DNA of 64,000 bases from Schleiferia thermophila (GCF_003337435.1 NZ_QPJS01000001.1:450513-514512), one strand, 5' to 3'. Counted from the first letter of the stretch, positions 34,560-45,227 are shown. Notes: a model not told the origin generated them from the sequence alone. Numbers and translations: made by a program.

Positions 34560-36962
34560 ATGAACAACAGCACCGGACAGGAGCTCGAAACCGGCTTTGA
34601 AATACACAAAAATGAAGTTGTGAATGACTATGCTTTAGCTGTGGAGTCCAGAGAAGCAAGTCTGATTGGAAGAAGGGAGGTACTCACCGGAAAGGCAAAG
34701 TTCGGAATTTTTGGCGATGGCAAAGAAGTAGCACAAATAGCTTGGGCTAAAGCCTTCAAACCCGGAGACTTTAGATCGGGATACTACCGCGACCAAACCT
34801 TTATGATGGCCATAGGAGCACTTACTACACAGGAGTTTTTCGCCAGTCTGTACGCTGATACCGATTTAAATCATGAGCCTGCGTCCGGAGGTCGGCAGAT
34901 GAACGGCCATTTTGCTACCAGAAGCTTAAACTCCGATGGAAGTTGGAAAAATCTGTCAGAGATGAAAAATTCCTCTGCGGATATTTCGCCTACGGCCTCA
35001 CAAATGCCCCGATTGGTCGGACTGGCACAAGCGAGCAAAATTTATCGCCATATGGACCAATGGAGCGAAAAACAAAAGTTTTCAAACAATGGAAATGAAA
35101 TCGCCTGGGGCACCATCGGAAATGCATCTACCAGTGAGGGATTGTTTTTCGAGGCCATCAATGCAGCCGGGGTATTGCAGATACCAATGGTGGTAAGTGT
35201 ATGGGACGATGACTATGGAATTTCGGTTCACAGTAAACACCAGACCACTAAGGAAAGCATCAGCGAAATCCTCTCAGGCTTTCAGCGCGGAGAAAAACCC
35301 GGCTATGAAATATTTGTAGTCAAGGGATGGGACTATCCGGCATTGATCGAAACCTATAAAAAAGCGGAAAAAATAGCACGAGACGAACACGTGCCCGTAC
35401 TGATACATGTGGTGGAAATGACTCAGCCTCAGGGGCATTCCACTTCAGGCTCTCATGAGCGCTACAAAAGCAAAGAAAGACTTGAGTGGGAAAGAGAATT
35501 TGACTGCATTCGCCAGATGCGATTGTGGATAGAGGCTAATGGAATTGCTACACCGGATGAGCTCGACGAGATCGAAAAAGCAGCAAAAAAAGCGGCAAGA
35601 GAAGCGAGAGCCAAAGCCTGGAAGGATTATATAACTCCAATCTTGGACGAACGAGCTGAAGCCTTGCGACTTCTGCATGCATTGGCCCAACATTCCGTTG
35701 CCTCTGATGAAATCACCAGTCTCTCGACAAACCTGGAAAAAATCAGCGAACCACTCCGACGCGATATCATCACTGCCGTACGTAAGTCACTGAGATTGAC
35801 TTTACGGGAACCATCAAATCAAAGAGCAGCGCTCGAATATTGGCTGAACCAATATATTGAAAAATACCAGACCAAATACAGCAGCCATTTGTACAGCCAA
35901 AGCCAGTGGTCGGCCCTTAATATCAGAGAGGTCAAACCCACCTATAGCGAACAGTCGCCTGAGGTAGATGGCCGAATCGTATTAAGGGAAAATTTCGATC
36001 AACTTCTGTCTTCCAGGCCAGAAGTCTTAATCTTTGGCGAAGACAGCGGAAAAATTGGCGATGTAAACCAAGGTCTCGAAGGCTTGCAAAGCAAGCATGG
36101 GGAAATGCGGGTCTCCGATACGGGTATTCGTGAGGCTACTATCCTTGGACAAGGAATTGGACTTGCTATGAGGGGACTACGCCCAATAGCAGAAATTCAA
36201 TATCTCGATTATTTACTGTATGCATTGCAGATAATGAGTGACGATCTGGCTACCGTACAATATCGCACTGTGGGTGGTCAGAAGGCTCCCGTAATCGTTC
36301 GCACCCGAGGCCATAGACTGGAAGGCATCTGGCATTCAGGATCTCCAATGGGAGCAATCGTACACTCCATGCGCGGGATCTATGTGTTGGTGCCCCGAGA
36401 TATGACTAAAGCAGCTGGTTTTTACAACACCATGCTCGATAGCGATGACACCGCGCTCATCATCGAATGTCTGAATGGCTACCGCCTAAAAGAGCGCATC
36501 CCTGACAACTTATCCGAAATTAGAACACCGATCGGGGTGGTCGAAACCATACGAACGGGAAAAGACCTCACTGTAGTAACATATGGTTCGAACTGCCGAA
36601 TAGCTTTGGAGGCTGCAGAAGAACTCTCCCGGTTCGGCATTGAGATTGAGGTTATAGACGTTCAGTCGCTTATACCATTCGACATTCATCACGATATTGT
36701 GAAAAGCTTGAAAAAAACCAATCGAATCATATTCTTTGACGAGGATGTGCCGGGTGGAGCCTCTGCTTACATGATGCAGCAGGTGCTCGAAGTGCAAGGA
36801 GGTTATAGGTGGCTCGATTCAGCACCACGTACCCTTACCTCCAAAGATCACCGCCCCGCATATGGCTCTGATGGAGATTATTTCAGCAAACCATCGGCCG
36901 ATGACTTGTGCGATTTGGTCATTGAAGTGATCAAGGAGGCCGAACCGAGTAGATTTTCATAA
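34560..36962 (+). CDS. 2-oxoacid dehydrogenase E1, fused alpha and beta subunits
   Basis: 800 residues. It decarboxylates a 2-oxoacid, probably a branched-chain one or pyruvate, with thiamine diphosphate and passes the acyl group to an E2 lipoyl protein. Residues about 40-400 are the alpha part, with GYYRDQTFMMAIG, FATRSLNSDG and GNASTSEGLFFEAINAAG. Residues from about 465 are the beta part, with LIFGEDSGKIGDVNQGL, IREATILGQGIGLAMRG, AEIQYLDYLLYA and FFDEDVPGGASAYM. Such fused E1 proteins are common in Bacteroidota. I chose the ATG at 34560; a more upstream ATG overlaps aroA. E2 and E3 genes are not adjacent, so the substrate stays open. Confidence 0.9.
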   Translation: MNNSTGQELETGFEIHKNEVVNDYALAVESREASLIGRREVLTGKAKFGIFGDGKEVAQIAWAKAFKPGDFRSGYYRDQTFMMAIGALTTQEFFASLYADTDLNHEPASGGRQMNGHFATRSLNSDGSWKNLSEMKNSSADISPTASQMPRLVGLAQASKIYRHMDQWSEKQKFSNNGNEIAWGTIGNASTSEGLFFEAINAAGVLQIPMVVSVWDDDYGISVHSKHQTTKESISEILSGFQRGEKPGYEIFVVKGWDYPALIETYKKAEKIARDEHVPVLIHVVEMTQPQGHSTSGSHERYKSKERLEWEREFDCIRQMRLWIEANGIATPDELDEIEKAAKKAAREARAKAWKDYITPILDERAEALRLLHALAQHSVASDEITSLSTNLEKISEPLRRDIITAVRKSLRLTLREPSNQRAALEYWLNQYIEKYQTKYSSHLYSQSQWSALNIREVKPTYSEQSPEVDGRIVLRENFDQLLSSRPEVLIFGEDSGKIGDVNQGLEGLQSKHGEMRVSDTGIREATILGQGIGLAMRGLRPIAEIQYLDYLLYALQIMSDDLATVQYRTVGGQKAPVIVRTRGHRLEGIWHSGSPMGAIVHSMRGIYVLVPRDMTKAAGFYNTMLDSDDTALIIECLNGYRLKERIPDNLSEIRTPIGVVETIRTGKDLTVVTYGSNCRIALEAAEELSRFGIEIEVIDVQSLIPFDIHHDIVKSLKKTNRIIFFDEDVPGGASAYMMQQVLEVQGGYRWLDSAPRTLTSKDHRPAYGSDGDYFSKPSADDLCDLVIEVIKEAEPSRFS

Positions 36963-37024
36963 ATTCAATAATTCGGATTGGTATAGCATTTGGCCTTCCG
37001 GGAGATTTATCATACCAACATGTG

Positions 37025-38311
37025 ATGAAAATAAAATCAAAAATACCCAGGTTTTTTCTTTCGGTCTTTACGACGATTTTTTCCCTGCAATGTCAGGTAT
37101 TGATTGCACAGGATGTTATCTATGAAAATCGCATTTATAGTCCATCCGTACGAACCGTTTTGTTTCATCCTGTAGGAAACGAAACCGGTTTCCCGGCCAT
37201 CCGACTTCGCTCCAACGACCGCCTGATGATCCGATTCGACGATATGGACGAGGGAGTAAAAAATTACCAATACACCTTTGTACACTGCAATGCCGACTGG
37301 ACTCCCTCCCGCCTTTCAAAAAACGAATATCTAAGCGGGATGACGGACAACTTCATCCAAAATTACGAGTTTTCATTTAATACTTTTTTTCCATATACCC
37401 ATTTTTATCTGAGTTTTCCCAATCAAAATGTAGGATTTAAAATCTCGGGAAATTACCTGTTGATCATTTACGAAGACAATATCAACAAGCCTGTAATCAC
37501 ACGCCGATTTATCGTGTATGAAGAAATCACCAATGCAGGAATAGAAGTCAGAAGACCAACAGTGGTACAGCTCAACAATACTCATCAGGAGGTAGATGTT
37601 TTTCTCAGTCATCCGGGTTATGTAATTCCCGATCCTTACCAGGACCTGCATCTGACCATTTTGCAGAATCAACGTTGGGACAATGCCATAACCCACCTAA
37701 AACCGGTATTTGTACAAGCCGGAAGAGTCATCTACAACTTTGACAACGGTGAGAATACCTTCCCTGGAGGCAATGAATTCAGGGTATTTGATATGAAAAA
37801 CCTTCAAGTTCTGGGCATTGGAATGATGAAAACCGAGCTCAATGAAAACAACTGGAACGTATATCTCTTTCGCGAATCGCCACGAAACCGGGACCGGTAT
37901 GTTTTCTGGCAAGACATAAATGGCCAGATGGTAATCAGAAGGCAAAACTCCAACAACTCACACATCGAAGCAGACTATGCCTGGGTTGATTTTCAGCTAC
38001 TGGTACCAGAACCCTTCGCAGAAGGAAACGTGTATGTTTGGGGGCAGCTATCGGACTGGCAACTGCTCCCGGATTTTGTGATGAATTACGATTACGATGC
38101 CCGAGCATACAAAGCCAAAATTTTTTTGAAACAAGGATATTACAACTACTTGTACGCATTGCAAAATTTCTCCGGGATAGCAGACCCAGGCCCTATCGAA
38201 GGCAACTTCTGGGAAACTGAAAATGAATACACGGTTATATTCTATCACCGCGAAATAGGCATCCGGTATGATCGCATCATCGGTTTTGCCAGATTATCCT
38301 CCCGGAGATAA
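37025..38311 (+). CDS. Type IX secretion system plug protein (DUF5103 family)
   Basis: 428 residues from the ATG at 37025; the GTG just before is an alternative. The signal peptide is in KIPRFFLSVFTTIFSLQCQV. The mature part has the DUF5103 layout: an N-terminal domain with FHCNADW-like TFVHCNADWTPSRLSKNEYL, IQNYEFSFNTFFPYTHF and a C-terminal domain with VYVWGQLSDW and EGNFWETENEYTVIFYHR. The N-terminal domain is known as the plug that closes the periplasmic side or pore of the SprA translocon. A T9SS cargo gene lies 3.6 kb downstream, so the system is probably present. It follows the E1 gene by 62 bp. Confidence 0.88.
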   Translation: MKIKSKIPRFFLSVFTTIFSLQCQVLIAQDVIYENRIYSPSVRTVLFHPVGNETGFPAIRLRSNDRLMIRFDDMDEGVKNYQYTFVHCNADWTPSRLSKNEYLSGMTDNFIQNYEFSFNTFFPYTHFYLSFPNQNVGFKISGNYLLIIYEDNINKPVITRRFIVYEEITNAGIEVRRPTVVQLNNTHQEVDVFLSHPGYVIPDPYQDLHLTILQNQRWDNAITHLKPVFVQAGRVIYNFDNGENTFPGGNEFRVFDMKNLQVLGIGMMKTELNENNWNVYLFRESPRNRDRYVFWQDINGQMVIRRQNSNNSHIEADYAWVDFQLLVPEPFAEGNVYVWGQLSDWQLLPDFVMNYDYDARAYKAKIFLKQGYYNYLYALQNFSGIADPGPIEGNFWETENEYTVIFYHREIGIRYDRIIGFARLSSRR

Positions 38312-38332
38312 GACTCAAATTTACATCGTTCA

Positions 38333-38959
38333 ATGGCTAAACTACTGCATATTCACCCCGACAATCCCCCACAGCGATTGGTCACTGAAGTCTGTGAGGC
38401 ATTATCAGAAGGAGCTATCGTGATATACCCTACAGATACAGTCTATTCTTTTGGTTGTGACCTTAGAAAACAAAAAGCCATTGAAAAAATCGCTCGAATT
38501 AAGGGTATTAAACCAGAAAAAGCCGAATTTTCTATCATATTTGATGATCTTAGCCGACTTTCTGCGTTTACAAAAGCAGTAGACAATCGCACTTACAAAC
38601 TTCTCCGTAGAGCATTGCCAGGTCCATACACCATGATTCTGGAGGCCTCCAATGCAATACCCCGCTTTTTCAAGCACAATAAAAAAACCATTGGTATCCG
38701 TATTCCGGATCATAAAATTCCCAGATCGATTGTAAGTACTCTTGATTTTCCGATTATTGCAAGCTCAGTTCACGACCCGGAAGACCCCATACAGGAGTAT
38801 TTTACGGATCCTGAGCTCATCTATGAGCGTTACAAAAACGAGGTAGATCTGGTCATTGATGGTGGTATAGGCCAGTTGTATGCCTCTACCGTCATCGATC
38901 TGACCGGAGATGAGCCTTTGGTTGTAAGGGAAGGCATTGGTGTTTTAGATGTGCTTTGA
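38333..38959 (+). CDS. YrdC/Sua5/YciO-family protein (threonylcarbamoyl-AMP synthase family)
   Basis: 208 residues, a single YrdC domain. GAIVIYPTDTVYSFGCD, KIARIKGIKPEKAEFSI, RRALPGPYTMILEAS and KKTIGIRIPDHKI are the family blocks. TsaC members make threonylcarbamoyl-AMP for the t6A base of tRNA. YciO members share the fold, and their role is less clear. The EFSIIFDDLSRLSAF wording and length are close to YciO, so the exact role is unsettled. It starts 22 bp after the plug gene and ends 21 bp before the convergent M1 peptidase. Confidence 0.82.
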   Translation: MAKLLHIHPDNPPQRLVTEVCEALSEGAIVIYPTDTVYSFGCDLRKQKAIEKIARIKGIKPEKAEFSIIFDDLSRLSAFTKAVDNRTYKLLRRALPGPYTMILEASNAIPRFFKHNKKTIGIRIPDHKIPRSIVSTLDFPIIASSVHDPEDPIQEYFTDPELIYERYKNEVDLVIDGGIGQLYASTVIDLTGDEPLVVREGIGVLDVL

Positions 38960-38979
38960 ATTCTGAGCTATTTCATTGC

Positions 38980-40797
38980 TTATTTGGTAAAGGGCCAGAC
39001 CTGATTCTTGAATTCTACGCGTGCCAATCGGATGTATTTGTCTAAAACCACTCTGCGCACGTCTTCGAAGGGAATGTCCGTCTTTAGTTCATACACCGGC
39101 TTAACCCATGGCCAGGGAGAAGCTGTGATAAAACCGGGTCGATCTCCTATCTGATACATGAGGTCCAGGGGTATGAAGTAGGCATACTCACGGTCAGCCT
39201 CTACATAAATCTCTACAGGCATTACAGCCTTTCCGTAATTTTCAATTAAAATTACCGCTTTGCCATCTTCAGAGGGTTTTACTTCCTTAATGGCCAGTTT
39301 TAGTGTTTTGGTCGAATGAATCCATTGATGAAAGTACCAGTGGAGTTTTACGCCGGAAACTTTTTCAAGGCATCTGCGCAATTCGTCAGGTCCGGGATGT
39401 CTAAACTTGTATTGGTCATAAAACAATCGCAATCCTTCGATGACCTTGTCACGGCCAATCATCCCTTCTAACTGAGCCAGCAGAAGTGAGCCCATATAAT
39501 AAGCTGCTATAGTGTAGTTTCTATTGGTATGGAAGTGGTCGGCATGAATGCTCTTAGGTTCAAACGATCCTTCTCGGGCCAGGGATATATATCGATTCAA
39601 TGCCGGTACATGTGGGTTTAAGGCTTCCAATTCGTTAGTCGGTGGAAACAGTTCGCTCATAATCAGATTTTCCACATAAGTGGTAAATCCTTCATCCATA
39701 TAGTGGTGAAGGGATTCATTGAAGCCCAATATGCCGTAAAACCAACAGTGGGCAGCCTCGTGTACACATAAGCCGACCATACCTTTTAGTTCACCGCTAC
39801 CAAGTATCAGGGTTGCCATGGGATACTCCATCCCTCCGTCACCTCCTTGAATAAAGGAGTATACAGGGTACGGGTATTTTCCAACGTATTTTTCCATCAG
39901 TTTAAAAAACCGATTCATGTATTCAGGCAACTGTTCCCACACAGGAACATTGGCAGTGCGGGTTTTGTAGAAAAATCGCAGCAGAGGGCCATCCTCTATT
40001 TGAAAGGTGCGGTGAACGTATTCTGGGTCAGCAGCCCAAACAAAATCGTGTACATTTTCTGCCCTAAAATGCCACGTAAGCCGGTCATTAGGTCTGTGCT
40101 TGATGGGAGTTGAGGTATATCCGTGACCTATTTGCTCTGCATTCATCAGCTCACCTGTAGCTGCTACCACGTATTTTGCCGGAAGATTAATTTTTACATT
40201 CCAATCGCCAAAAATCCCATAAAACTCTCTACCTATGTAGGGATTGGGATGCCAACCCAGGTGGTCGTAGTTACAGAGTTTGGGATACCATTGGGCCATG
40301 GAATAAGCTACTCCTTCCGCATTGTAGCGCCCTGTCCGGCGAATCTGCACAGGTACCTGGCTATGATATGTCAGATGGATGACTGCACTATCACCGGGAT
40401 GAATTCTCACCGATGGTACATGCATGATGGTTTCCAGGATTCTGTATTCGACAGGGGCTCCGTCGATGCTTAAGGTTTTTATTTGATGAAAACCCGTCTC
40501 GTTTTCCTTCAGTTTACTGATTCGATCTCCTACTCTTCGGTCGGGGTCGGCTATGGTCCGCGATCGGATGTCCATCATGCTCCCCGGCTGAAATGCATTG
40601 TAATAGAGGTGAAAAAACAGCTCGGTCAGCGTGTCAGGACTTTGGTTGTAGAGCACCGTGGTCTGTGTGCCGTCGAATCGATGCGTTTTGTCGTCAAAAA
40701 CAATGGATATATCGTATTTTACCCGGAGTTGCCAATCTCTTGCATAACTGCAGATCGCATATAGCGAAAGTATTCCTGAAAAGACAATTTTTTTCAT
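38980..40797 (-). CDS. M1 family zinc aminopeptidase
   Basis: 605 residues from the ATG at 40797; a TTG nine codons upstream is rejected because the signal peptide MKKIVFSGILSLYAICSY begins at the ATG. It trims N-terminal residues in the periplasm or outside. The family marks are GGDGGMEYPMA (a GxMEN variant), the zinc motif HEAAH in VHEAAHCWFYG and the Glu ligand in YMDEGFTTYVEN. The N-terminal region (20-240) is the beta-rich domain. The C-terminal region lacks the large helical domain of long M1 enzymes, as in many Bacteroidota members. It lies just downstream of the tmRNA terminator. Confidence 0.9.
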   Translation of the reverse strand: MKKIVFSGILSLYAICSYARDWQLRVKYDISIVFDDKTHRFDGTQTTVLYNQSPDTLTELFFHLYYNAFQPGSMMDIRSRTIADPDRRVGDRISKLKENETGFHQIKTLSIDGAPVEYRILETIMHVPSVRIHPGDSAVIHLTYHSQVPVQIRRTGRYNAEGVAYSMAQWYPKLCNYDHLGWHPNPYIGREFYGIFGDWNVKINLPAKYVVAATGELMNAEQIGHGYTSTPIKHRPNDRLTWHFRAENVHDFVWAADPEYVHRTFQIEDGPLLRFFYKTRTANVPVWEQLPEYMNRFFKLMEKYVGKYPYPVYSFIQGGDGGMEYPMATLILGSGELKGMVGLCVHEAAHCWFYGILGFNESLHHYMDEGFTTYVENLIMSELFPPTNELEALNPHVPALNRYISLAREGSFEPKSIHADHFHTNRNYTIAAYYMGSLLLAQLEGMIGRDKVIEGLRLFYDQYKFRHPGPDELRRCLEKVSGVKLHWYFHQWIHSTKTLKLAIKEVKPSEDGKAVILIENYGKAVMPVEIYVEADREYAYFIPLDLMYQIGDRPGFITASPWPWVKPVYELKTDIPFEDVRRVVLDKYIRLARVEFKNQVWPFTK

Positions 40798-40828
40798 TGA
40801 AGCTGGATATTGACCGAACAGCAAAAAA

Positions 40829-40857
40829 ACAAAAAAGCCGGTAATAAGCCGGCTTGA
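40829..40857 (-). terminator. Terminator of the tmRNA gene
   Basis: On the minus strand AAGCCGG (40855-40849) and CCGGCTT (40841-40835) form a 7-bp stem with a 7-base loop, then TTTTTGTTTTTTT. It follows the tmRNA 3' end by about 25 bases and lies before the M1 gene. Confidence 0.82.
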
Positions 40858-40881
40858 AAAAAGAAAATGATCGCAGGTGAG

Positions 40882-41271
40882 TGGAGTTGGCGGGATTCGA
40901 ACCCGCGTCCAAACAAGGAATCAGCCAGCTTTCTACATGCTTAGTCTGTCGTTGGGTTTTCGACCAATGGATGGGGACAGACACCCTGCCATTGGCTTAG
41001 TTGCTTGCATTTCAGAAGGCAGCCGCAACTTCTGTCCTCCTATTCACCCTTTTCTGACACCCCGAAGTCCATCGCCGGGTGAACGGGCTATGGCGGGATG
41101 ACTTGCTCTGCCACCTGGTGGCAGATAAAGCTAACCAACCTGTGGTTGATTAAGCAGCAAGTGCGTAGTTAGTGTTGCCATTTATGGCTGTGACCAAGAT
41201 TTACGAGCTTCGTCACCTGGCTCGGCATGCTTACTGACCCATTCTGCTTGCTGTCAAAACCGGTCAACCCC
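40882..41271 (-). ncRNA. ssrA: tmRNA (ssrA), tag GNTNYALAA
   Basis: 390 nt. Together with SmpB it rescues stalled ribosomes and tags the unfinished protein for proteolysis. The 5' end GGGGTTG pairs with CAACTCC at the 3' end, including the G3-U70 pair that makes alanyl-tRNA synthetase charge it. The T arm is ACGCGGG-TTCGAAT-CCCGC. The tag frame GGC AAC ACT AAC TAC GCA CTT GCT GCT TAA lies at 41179-41150 and encodes GNTNYALAA, close to tags of other Bacteroidota. Pseudoknot-like GC stems occupy the rest. CCA is not encoded. It has its own promoter and terminator. Confidence 0.96.
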
Positions 41272-41287
41272 AAAGAACTTCAGGTAG

Positions 41288-41295
41288 CAAAACTA
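41288..41295 (-). promoter_or_regulatory. -7 box of the tmRNA promoter
   Basis: The minus strand reads TAGTTTTG, identical to the -7 box of the tRNA-Val promoter. It too ends 16 bases before the mature 5' end. A TTTAA lies about 19 bases further upstream. Confidence 0.72.
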
Positions 41296-41426
41296 CAAAC
41301 AACGTGCTAATTTTAAACTTCTGTATCTGATTGAAAAATAATCGGTGCGTCCTCTGCTATATTGACGGTTGTCATATTTTATTTCCTAAGTGAGTAAAAC
41401 CTTTACGGTGTAAAAATTACATCGAC

Positions 41427-41855
41427 ATGAACCTCAACATTCCCGTAAGAGCAATTATGACTTCCCAGGTCCACACCATAGAAGTAAATCAACATTTGGC
41501 TGAAGCAGAAAGGATAATAAAAAAACATAAAATCAGGCATTTACCCGTAGTTGAAAAAGGAAAAATCGTGGGCATGCTCAGCCTTACTGATTTACTACGC
41601 GTAAGCTTTGCCGATGCCGTGACGGGAAATGAGTTCAATCCGGAAGTATATGATTTGTTTACAATTGACCAGTTAATGAGCCGTCAATTATTGACTTTAA
41701 GGCCGGAGGATACTGTCAAAATTGCCGGAGAGATTTTTGTCAAAAATCAGGTGCATGCCCTTCCGGTGGTAGATGACAGTGGTAAAGTGGTGGGAATTCT
41801 TACTACGACTGACCTCATCAAATTTCTTCTTCTACAAGATTCAGACAGGCGCTAA
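41427..41855 (+). CDS. Protein of two CBS domains
   Basis: 142 residues. Two CBS motifs cover about 7-60 (IMTSQVHTIEVNQHLAEAE, IRHLPVVEKGKIVGMLSLTD) and 80-136 (LMSRQLLTLRPEDTV, VHALPVVDDSGKVVGILTTTD). Paired CBS domains form a Bateman module that binds adenine nucleotides and often controls another protein. Nothing else is fused to it, so the target is unknown. It stands alone, divergent from tmRNA and 96 bp before the T9SS cargo gene. Confidence 0.88.
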   Translation: MNLNIPVRAIMTSQVHTIEVNQHLAEAERIIKKHKIRHLPVVEKGKIVGMLSLTDLLRVSFADAVTGNEFNPEVYDLFTIDQLMSRQLLTLRPEDTVKIAGEIFVKNQVHALPVVDDSGKVVGILTTTDLIKFLLLQDSDRR

Positions 41856-41925
41856 AAAATATTTGCCTTTTACAAAGTAAATGTCCGTTTGCGAGGGTGG
41901 AGCAATTAAATTCTGATTGATAGTG

Positions 41926-41933
41926 TACTTTTG
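41926..41933 (+). promoter_or_regulatory. Putative -7 box of the T9SS cargo gene
   Basis: TACTTTTG, full match to TAnnTTTG, 18 bases before the ATG at 41952. No clear -33 TTTG is seen. Confidence 0.48.
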
Positions 41934-41951
41934 ACACTAAATCAGAATTTT

Positions 41952-44900
41952 ATGAAAAACAAATATCTTGTAGTTTTTGCATTATTAGGGCTAGTAGTTC
42001 ATGGGCAAATTTTTGCTCCTGAAGGTTTGAACATGCCCGGCAACTGGGATTCGTGGTCTAATCCACCTACAAACAATGCCTTACGTGGAGTACAGGGGGC
42101 ACCTGGAGGAAGAGTGCAAATCAAAACTGGACTGGGAACCAACATTTATCAAACTATTTTCAGTGTAGCTGCCTCTGGAGGAGATTTGGTTGGTGGTCCG
42201 TATCAATGGCTCTTTACCAGCGGACCCACAGGTGAATATTATAAAAATAAATGGGCCGGGGTTAATGTAAGTATGAATACATTTCAAACCTACACGCATA
42301 ATACTTGAGTTGACAATACGGTGCCCCTAACTAACGGAAAATGGTACACTGTAAATTTTCATAATATCGGGTATGTAAATACCAGTGCTATCTTTATGGA
42401 AACCAGCGGTGAGCCGCGAACCATTACATCTGTTACTACTTCCCAACCTCTTACGGATGTTTATCCCGGAAATCTAACCGTAACTATTAATTTGAGTGGA
42501 ACCCCGGCCTCTGACGAATACTATTATTTGCGTTGGACCACAGACAATTTTTTAACTAACAACATTGCTGCTTTTACGATCTTAGGAAGCACTGGCACCG
42601 CTACCATTGCGGTATTACCCAATCAAAACATTGATTTTTACATCTTCAGCTCTTCCATTAGTTCCATTAGTAGTGGAAAAAACAGTTTATTTTATGACTT
42701 ACGAACCATTCATTTTAACAACAATGGAGGATCAAACTACACATGTACAATAAAACCCGCTTACAGAACCGTTTCAACTGCAGGGACCTATAATTTTAAT
42801 ATGGCATCTGCATGGAGAGGAGGCGTCGTACCCCTGGCATCGGCAAGGATAGAAATTGAGCCAGGGGTATCCATTAATGCAAGCTATCAAACCTTGACGC
42901 TGGACTCTATTGAGCTATTAGGCTCGGGAGCATCCTTCGATGCTACAGGCACACAGATCACAATGGTGAACAATGCTGCCTTAATAGTGCCATCCGGAAC
43001 TTCATTTACCTCAGATTTCTCTACATCAATCGAATTTGCCGGCACCGGCAGGATACCAAATGCTCTGACTCTAAATGGCACAATCATCATCAACGATGAA
43101 CTCATTTTATCACCAGGAGTGGTCTTCAACGATGAACTCCAGATAAAAACCGGCGGTTTTGTCAGCTCTAATGCTCCTGTTTGGGGTTCTAACAGCACTT
43201 TGGCATACCATGCAACAACATATACACCCGGCCTTGAATGGAGTCATACCGGATCAGGAACTATAGGTACTACTCCCGGATACCCCAATAATGTAAACGT
43301 TGGAGATGGTTTAAACGCTACTACTGTTAACTTTAATAATCTGGACAGAGCCATGGAGGGTACTTTATTTGTCAACACCTCATCTACCTTCAATTTCAAC
43401 AATACAACCATTGCAGCTGACCTTTTAACAAAGGGATTAAATCTCTGGGGTACGATACACATGAACAACAGCAACAGAAAGATTATATCCATGGGTGATG
43501 TAGTAATCAATAGTGGAGGTGAATTAAATCTTTCATCTGTAATTGGAGGTGATTTAGAGATCAGAAGCGGGGGCATTATTTAGAATTGGAGGACTATTTA
43601 ATCCAAACAACAGGGCTTTAATATTCAAAGACAATTCCAGTGGAGGCATCAGTGGTTTCGGAATTTTTCAATTGCCATATTTGATCGTAGATAATTCACA
43701 TGTTATAACATATACGGACGTACTAATAGAAGAGACGGGATTTATCCAATTAATTAATTCTTCTACATTATTTACTGTAAATTCACCAGTCACCTTACGA
43801 GCTAACGCTACAAATTATGCAAAACTATTGGTGTGTGGAAGTTGTACTCTTTCAGGCTCATCAAACATAGTAAAGGAAACGTACTTCGCTGCCGGCGCAG
43901 CCAATACCAACATGGCATCACCTGATTTTAACGATGGCAAAAACGGCCGATGGTACTCCATAGGAATGCCCATGCCCGGTGTAGCGATGAATTCATTTGA
44001 CGGTGGAAGTCCGGCGTTTTTCTCTTCTGCGACACCTGGGCCGATTGCCCGATGGGATGCCAATACCGGTAATTATGTGTATCCGACCAATCTTCTGACA
44101 GACAATTTTATAGCCGGTCAGGGCTATGTAATCTATATGGGAGAAAACCAACACGGTATCATTACCCGTGACCTTTCGACCCAGAATTTAATAAGCTTGA
44201 CCATGGATGTGGCGAACCCTTCCGCTACTATTTCTTTAGGGTATACAAACTCTCCATTGTTGACAAACATTTTTGGATCCAATACCGACGGCTGGAATCT
44301 AGTGGTGAATCCATGTTTAGCCCCGCTCAATCTGCAAGGCACCAGCACTGTAAACGCCGATGCAACGGCCTATATTTACAATCCTACCACCGGTAATTTC
44401 ACCACGTTTAATTTTTCGGATCCTTCTCCGTTTTTTATTGCTCCGTTACAGGCCTTCTGGGTGAGAGCCACCACCACAGGAGGTAGCATCAGCGTGTTGC
44501 CTGCCAACCAATCCACCTCAGCAAATCCGGCTCAGGCCAAGCCACAGATTCAAATGGAACACGCCTGGCTGAAATTGGTACGACAAGACGGCAGTGAAGA
44601 CCTTCTCAAAATTTATTTCCGTCAGGAAGCTACTGATGGCTACGAAAATACTTACGATAGCGAGAAACTAACCGGCGACCCGACCCGAATAGGTCTTTTT
44701 TCTACTGCAAGCGGTAAACCTACTGCTGTCGATAGTCGCTCGCCCGTTACCGGTCACAAGCAAATACCGGTGTATGTGTATTGTGGAAGTTTCTCTGTTT
44801 TAACTATTTCAATCGAGTCATTGAATCTGCCAAGTGGTTACAAAGCATGGCTCGAAGATCACATTACCAACCAAATGGTGGAAATCGAAAACGGACCTTA

Positions 44901-45225
44901 TACTTTCTATCAATCCTTCATAGGAAATCATCACAGATTCACACTCCATATAGCTGAAAGTATGATTGGGGTAAATGAACAGGTTAAATCCTACGATAGT
45001 CAGGTATGGACCTCGGGCACAAACCTGCACATATTGCTCAGCGCTACTACCAATTCCGGAGACTTCAGCCTCTTTGACATGTCTGGTAAATGTATTTACA
45101 CTAAAAAATTTGAAGGCATTGCTGGTCAACATCTGACATTTGATCTGAGTCATCTGCGTAGCGGTGTGTATGTTGTGCGTACACGTATCAACGGATTAGA
45201 AAAATCAATTAAATTCATTCGATAA
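41952..45225 (+). pseudogene. Large secreted T9SS cargo protein gene with a nonsense codon and a frameshift
   Basis: About 1090 codons. It starts with a signal peptide (MKNKYLVVFALLGLVVHG) and ends with a type A T9SS sorting domain (FSLFDMSGKCIYTKKFEG, then LRSGVYVVRTRI). Between lie Thr/Ser/Asn-rich beta-repeat segments, as in surface adhesins. The frame is broken twice. An in-frame TGA at 42306-42308 sits in YTHNT*VDNTVP, where TGG (Trp) would restore it. Within the five G at 43569-43573 the frame shifts; removing one G gives IRSGALFRIGGLFNPNN and joins the rest. All parts share style and composition, so it was one gene. It is either decayed or contains sequence errors. Function is not recognisable. 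Confidence 0.82.
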
Positions 45226-45227
45226 TT

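Noticed and set aside
40877-41101. A 74-codon plus-strand frame
   Set aside because: It lies wholly inside the tmRNA gene, whose acceptor stem, T arm and tag frame are clear.
42306-42308. TGA read as selenocysteine or tryptophan in the T9SS cargo gene
   Set aside because: No selenocysteine insertion element or related gene is seen, other genes use TGA as stop, and the same gene has a second lesion, so mutation or error is simpler.
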